Assembly: GCA_900316985.1 (NCBI GenBank)
Contig: ONFE01000016.1
Coordinates: 1-64,000 of the forward strand
Direction: 5' to 3'
Source: an uncultured Prevotellaceae bacterium
Lineage (GTDB): Bacteria; Bacteroidota; Bacteroidia; Bacteroidales; Bacteroidaceae
DNA length: 64,000 nucleotides
In this document: positions 60,142-64,000 of the stretch, piece after piece
How positions within the stretch are numbered: the stretch's first letter is position 1
How the letters are laid out: each line of letters starts with the position of its first letter
Made by a program: the position numbers and the translations under genes
Notes under the pieces: generated by a model
Databases searched by the model: none
The model's input: the letters and a program-made list of their open reading frames with translations, nothing else
Told to the model about the DNA's origin: nothing

Positions 60142-61597
60142 CTATTGCCTCACCATATTACGGCTGGCATCAATACGCAGGAAAATAAACAACAGGAGTG
60201 TGAAGCCCCATAGAGAAGAGCCGCCGTAACTAAAGAAAGGCAAAGGAATACCAATGACTGGTGTCAGTCCCAAGACCATTCCCACATTAATAAACAGATG
60301 GAACAGGAATATGCTTAACACACAATAGCCATATACTCTTCCAAATCGGAACGGTTGTCGTTCTGCCATCTTGATAAGCCGGAGAATAAGAGCCAAAAAG
60401 AGCAGCAGAACCGCAGCACATCCCAAGAAACCTTCTTCCTCACCCACCGTGCAGAAAATGAAGTCGGTATCCTGCTCAGGCACGTATTTCAGCTTCGTCT
60501 GTGTACCATTCAGGAAACCCTTTCCCAAAAGTCCGCCAGAGCCAATGGCAATCTCACTCTGGTGCACGTTATAGCCTGCTCCTGCAAGGTCTTCATCAAG
60601 TCCGAGAAGTACGTTGATTCGCGTACGCTGATGGGGTTCCATGATATTGTTGAGCACATAGTCAGCGGCATTGAAGAAGATTACGCTGCCTATCGTGAAA
60701 AGTGCTATAAAATAATAGGTACGCAGGCGTGAGCCCAATCCCTCAAAGACGAGCAGTCCCACCAGAATAGCCGTAAGAGCCATCTGTACCCAGACAATAT
60801 CGAAAGGTATCACGAACTTGGAAAACAACAAGGCCAACAACGTCAGACCGTAAGAATACCCAAGTATCAACCAGAACTGTCGCTTGCCTGACCATAAAGG
60901 CCGTAAATGTCTGCACGGCCAAAAGGACCACGAACTTGCCAACAGAGGTAGGCGTTCCCCACAGCATTGTCTCCTCAAACCTTACACCCACAACGAAGTA
61001 GAAAACCATTGCGACACCTGTGAAAAGGATGCTGCCTGTCATTCCTTCACGATAAAACATCAAGAAGAAAGAGATATAGACCAATGCTGAACCCGTCTCC
61101 TTCTGCAGCACAATGCAGATCATCGGCAACAACACCACGGCTACGGCAGCAGCAAAATGCTTCCATTTATCCATTGTGAAGCCATAGGTACTCATCAGCT
61201 TCGCCACCGCCAAAGCAGTAGCGAACTTGGCAAACTCAGCAGGCTGTAACCGTAAAGGTCCCAACACCAGCCAAGAGCGTGAACCCTTGATCTCATGCGG
61301 GTTAAAGATAGTAGCTATCAGCACCAGGACCAATAGGCCATAGATGACATAGGCGAAAGTATCGTAGAAACGGTCATCGAGCAACAACAGGAAAAGACCA
61401 AGGGCCAAAGACGTGCCTATCCACACAATCTGCATACCTGAACGGGAGTCAAGACTGAAGATGTCGGTATCTCCATACGTATAGGAAGCACCACAGACAC
61501 TCACCCAGCCAAAAGCCAAGAGAGCCACATAGATGAAGATGGTCCACCAGTCAAGTGAACGCAAAACGCCTGCCGGTTTATCTGTTTGCTGAGCCAT
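60142..61597 (-). pseudogene. rodA: RodA cell-wall polymerase, split by a frameshift
   Basis: SEDS-family peptidoglycan glycosyltransferase partner of PBP2. The 5' part (from MAQQTDKPAG) reads correctly through GTPTSVGKFVVLLAVQTFTAFM and the 3' part continues in another frame from GKRQFWLILGYSYGLTLLALLF to the C-terminal SYGGSSLWGF and RNMVRQ. The shift lies at about 60885-60896; removing one base there (or adding two) restores a full RodA. No slippery sequence is present. Because rodA is essential in rods, a sequencing or assembly error is likely, but a true lesion is possible. The start overlaps the end of mrdA by 20 bp. Confidence 0.88.
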
Positions 61598-63434
61598 AAG
61601 CGATTCGTCTTTTTTGGAAGGCAGTAGCCCTGGATTCAGAGCCTGCCGATAATTTACCATGTAGGTATTGTTCAATCATCAATCCACCGATAGGCACGCC
61701 AAAGTCTGCACCGAATCCACCGTTCTCCACATAGACGGCAATGGCTATCTTGGGATTATCCATCGGTGCAAAGCCCATAAATACAGAGTGGTCTTGTCCG
61801 CGGTTCTGAGCTGTTCCGGTCTTGCCACAGATAACGATATCACCACGATTCAGATGTTTACAAGTTCCACCAAGTACGGAAGCACGCATACCCTGTACGA
61901 TGTAATCATAGGCAGCACGGCTGGCCAATGTCTGATGACGGCGTGTAAAGGCGGTGTCAAGTGGTTCACCCTTCACTTTACGAACGACATGGGGTGTATA
62001 ATAATAGCCACGGTTGGCAATGGTAGCACCCAGGTTGGCTATCTGTAGAGGCGTGAGGTTCACCTCACCCTGTCCGATACTGATGGAGATGATCGTCAGA
62101 CCGTTCCATGAGCCTTTGTAGTTATTGTCATAATAGTCGGCATTAGGAATCAATCCGCGTTTCTCGCCAGGGAGGTCAATACCCAGTTTGTAGCCAAAAC
62201 CCATCGACACCATATAGTCGCGCCAGCAGTTCATGGCATCCTGGACAGTCTTATACTTCGAACGGTTGGACATCATATAGTAGAGTCCCCAACAGAAATA
62301 GCCATTGCAGGAGGTACTGATGGCGGGAACAAGCGAAATAGGCGAACCATGCCCGTGACAACCCACATGAAGACCCTTATGATAAAAGCCACGATGACAA
62401 GGAAACAGTGTGGATATAGGATTAATAACACCTTCCGTCACAAAAGTCAGCCCCTGAGAAGTCTTAAAAGTAGAACCAGGAGGATATTGACCCATGATAC
62501 TACGGTTGAGCAACGGTTTCCAGACATTCTTCTGCAGTTCGCGGTGCATCTTTCCACGCTGACGGCCAACCATAATACGAGGATCATAGGTAGGCGAACT
62601 GACCATGCAAAGCACTTCGCCCGTAGCAGGCTCAATGGCAACAATACTACCTATCTTACCTTCGAGCAGCCGTTCGCCCAAGGCCTGAAGATTTATATCA
62701 ATGCTCAACGTTAGGTCCTTTCCTGCTACAGGCTTACGGTCTAGTGCACCATTCTGGTATTTACCCTTGATACGACCGTGGGCATCACGAAGTAATATCT
62801 GGATACCTTTCTCACCACGCAGCTGTTTCTCATAATAACGCTCCACGCCCAACTTGCCGATATAGTCACCTGGCTGATAATAATCATCTTCCTCAATATC
62901 TGCCGGTGATACCTCTGCGACATCACCCAAAACATGGGCAGCATAAGGATAAACGTATTGGCGGACACTTCGACGCTGAACATAAAATCCAGGAAAACGG
63001 TACATCTTCTCCTGAAAAATACTGAACTCCTTTTCCGACAACTGACTCATGAAAAGCTGCTGCGTGAAACGCGAATAGCCGGGATTCTTTGAACGGTCCT
63101 TGATTTCGTCCATCCGTTTGATGAAGTCTTCCTTCGTGATACCCAACGCTTCGCAGAACTCCAAAGTATCAAGATGATCTTTCTCCTCATTCATCACCAC
63201 CATCAAATCGTAACTGTGCTGGTTATAGACCATCAACTTTCCGTTTCTGTCGGAGATAACACCACGTGCAGGAAATTCTACCTTCTTGAGGAAGGCATTG
63301 GAGTCGGCATTCTTCTTGTAGTCGTCACTGAGAATCTGAAGTGAAAGCAGACGAAGCAGATAAATGACCACTATAACAATGGCCACTCCCCCGATAACAT
63401 AACGCCGGTTTTCAAGTTCGTAGTCGCCTTTCAC
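61578..63434 (-). CDS. mrdA: Penicillin-binding protein 2
   Basis: Elongation-specific transpeptidase, 618 residues, one N-terminal membrane helix (about 12-32), pedestal domain, then the transpeptidase. Active-site motifs: S321-T-F-K324 in PGSTFKTSQGL, SCNGYF (SxN), and KTGTAQ. Works with RodA and MreC/D in lateral wall growth. ATG overlaps the mreD stop (4 bp); the rodA start lies inside its 3' end. Confidence 0.96.
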   Translation of the reverse strand: MKGDYELENRRYVIGGVAIVIVVIYLLRLLSLQILSDDYKKNADSNAFLKKVEFPARGVISDRNGKLMVYNQHSYDLMVVMNEEKDHLDTLEFCEALGITKEDFIKRMDEIKDRSKNPGYSRFTQQLFMSQLSEKEFSIFQEKMYRFPGFYVQRRSVRQYVYPYAAHVLGDVAEVSPADIEEDDYYQPGDYIGKLGVERYYEKQLRGEKGIQILLRDAHGRIKGKYQNGALDRKPVAGKDLTLSIDINLQALGERLLEGKIGSIVAIEPATGEVLCMVSSPTYDPRIMVGRQRGKMHRELQKNVWKPLLNRSIMGQYPPGSTFKTSQGLTFVTEGVINPISTLFPCHRGFYHKGLHVGCHGHGSPISLVPAISTSCNGYFCWGLYYMMSNRSKYKTVQDAMNCWRDYMVSMGFGYKLGIDLPGEKRGLIPNADYYDNNYKGSWNGLTIISISIGQGEVNLTPLQIANLGATIANRGYYYTPHVVRKVKGEPLDTAFTRRHQTLASRAAYDYIVQGMRASVLGGTCKHLNRGDIVICGKTGTAQNRGQDHSVFMGFAPMDNPKIAIAVYVENGGFGADFGVPIGGLMIEQYLHGKLSAGSESRATAFQKRRIAYGSANR

Positions 63435-63931
63435 TGTCTGCGTAGGTTTTCAATCACCAGAATAAGCACAACCGTTAGCAACGTACTGGTACCGATGCAC
63501 AACAGCCACTGCAGCCAGTTGAAGAAATTGAAAGCCTCCAGTGAGAAAAAGGCAAGCGTATAGAGAAACACCAGGATAATGGTGTAGAAAATAAACTTGC
63601 TTACACCAAGCGAGCGCATCCCAGGCTTGAGGTTATCTTCGCTATCGCGCGTAAGAAATGCTTCCAAAACATAAGGCTGGAACAAAGCCACAAGGGTCAT
63701 TGAACCTGCAGCCACACCCGGTGTATTTGAAAAAACGTCTATGCAGATTCCCAAGAAGAAACTCCACATCAAAATAGACCACTTGGGATGGTTGCGGCGG
63801 AAAAGAAGCACGAAATAGACATAGAGCAACGGAGTGGCCACCCCGAACAGATGGATGTGGTTCAAGACCAAGGCCTGAACCACTAAAAAGACCACGAAGG
63901 CCACTATTCTGTTAATCAAGTCAGATGTCAT
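63431..63931 (-). CDS. mreD: Rod shape-determining protein MreD
   Basis: 166 residues, about five to six membrane helices, between mreC and mrdA as in other Bacteroidetes. Sequence features of the family: LFGVATPLLYVYFVLLFRR and FFLGICIDVFSNTPGVAAGSMT. Coupled by 4-bp overlaps on both sides. Confidence 0.92.
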   Translation of the reverse strand: MTSDLINRIVAFVVFLVVQALVLNHIHLFGVATPLLYVYFVLLFRRNHPKWSILMWSFFLGICIDVFSNTPGVAAGSMTLVALFQPYVLEAFLTRDSEDNLKPGMRSLGVSKFIFYTIILVFLYTLAFFSLEAFNFFNWLQWLLCIGTSTLLTVVLILVIENLRRQ

Positions 63932-64000
63932 TTTCCACTCTTCACTTTAATAGAATCCTGCGCCGCACGCATCAGTTCCACACGTTCACGCATCGGTGTA
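63928..64000 (-). CDS. mreC: MreC, last 23 residues
   Basis: The minus-strand frame entering from the right reads TPMRERVELMRAAQDSIKVKSGK then stops in ATGA shared with the mreD start. Position and coupling fit the C terminus of MreC, cut by the window edge. The end is encoded by a CTTCACT-like heptamer. Confidence 0.7.
   Translation of the reverse strand, partial: TPMRERVELMRAAQDSIKVKSGK

Noticed and set aside
60885-60896. Programmed ribosomal frameshift in rodA
   Set aside because: No slippery heptamer or downstream structure is evident; an error or true mutation is simpler.

Overview
The window is a chromosomal segment of a Bacteroidales bacterium, most likely a Prevotellaceae-type gut or rumen species. 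The evidence is a SusC/SusD pair, GldH, small families known mainly from Bacteroidetes (DUF4834, DUF4923, DUF4248), many glycoside hydrolases, no Shine-Dalgarno sequences, and recurrent Bacteroidetes promoters (TTTG, 19-20 nt, TAnnTTTG). Several of these promoters lie so close to a start codon that the mRNA must be leaderless or nearly so, and they decide the start of dnaE, rsmI, the DUF4248 gene, GH89 and one MFS gene.

Layout. 0-16.9 kb is mostly housekeeping: 3' end of tsaE, trxA, dnaE, psd-pssA with two small membrane proteins, a birA-pyrH-GH3-hypothetical run, tadA, rsmI and tdk from divergent promoters, an AI-2E-type permease and tRNA-Lys. 16.9-38.5 kb is a large glycan and organophosphate locus: a glycan-binding protein, a two-domain esterase, a MINPP-like phosphatase, SusC/SusD, a glycerophosphodiesterase-family protein, GH92, and a tightly coupled minus-strand operon GH89 - HGSNAT-like acetyltransferase - GH28-like - MINPP/GH92 fusion. 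38.5-43 kb holds a long regulatory-looking gap, a lamin-tail/CotH/dockerin protein and an inverted-repeat-bounded element with a DUF4248 gene and nested palindromes. 43-47.4 kb: OMP, DUF4923 lipoprotein, LOG protein, MFS, MaoC. 47.5-56 kb: an aldA-GH28-GH106 operon fitting rhamnose-rich pectin, a CE7 esterase and a sugar porter. 56-64 kb: metF-holB-ricT-gldH and, convergent, mreC-mreD-mrdA-rodA, with rodA split by a frameshift.

The most interesting system is the 19.8-38.4 kb locus. Alpha-mannosidases, MINPP-type inositol-phosphate phosphatases (one fused to a mannosidase), a GDPD-like phosphodiesterase, a membrane acetyltransferase related to lysosomal HGSNAT and an alpha-N-acetylglucosaminidase (GH89) are together what would be needed to take apart a glycan with alpha-mannose, unsubstituted alpha-glucosamine and inositol phosphate, that is a GPI anchor or a plant GIPC headgroup. 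This is an inference from gene content. Phosphomannan, or separate use of heparan or mucin glycans and phytate, are alternatives.

A second theme is repetitive DNA. Heptamer and octamer tandem arrays (for example four copies of CTTCACT) occur between genes and also inside open genes (GH89, GH92, the fusion, an MFS loop). GC-rich REP-like hairpins lie in frame in tsaE and in the fusion. A palindrome-plus-promoter module recurs upstream of GH89, an MFS gene and the CE7 esterase.
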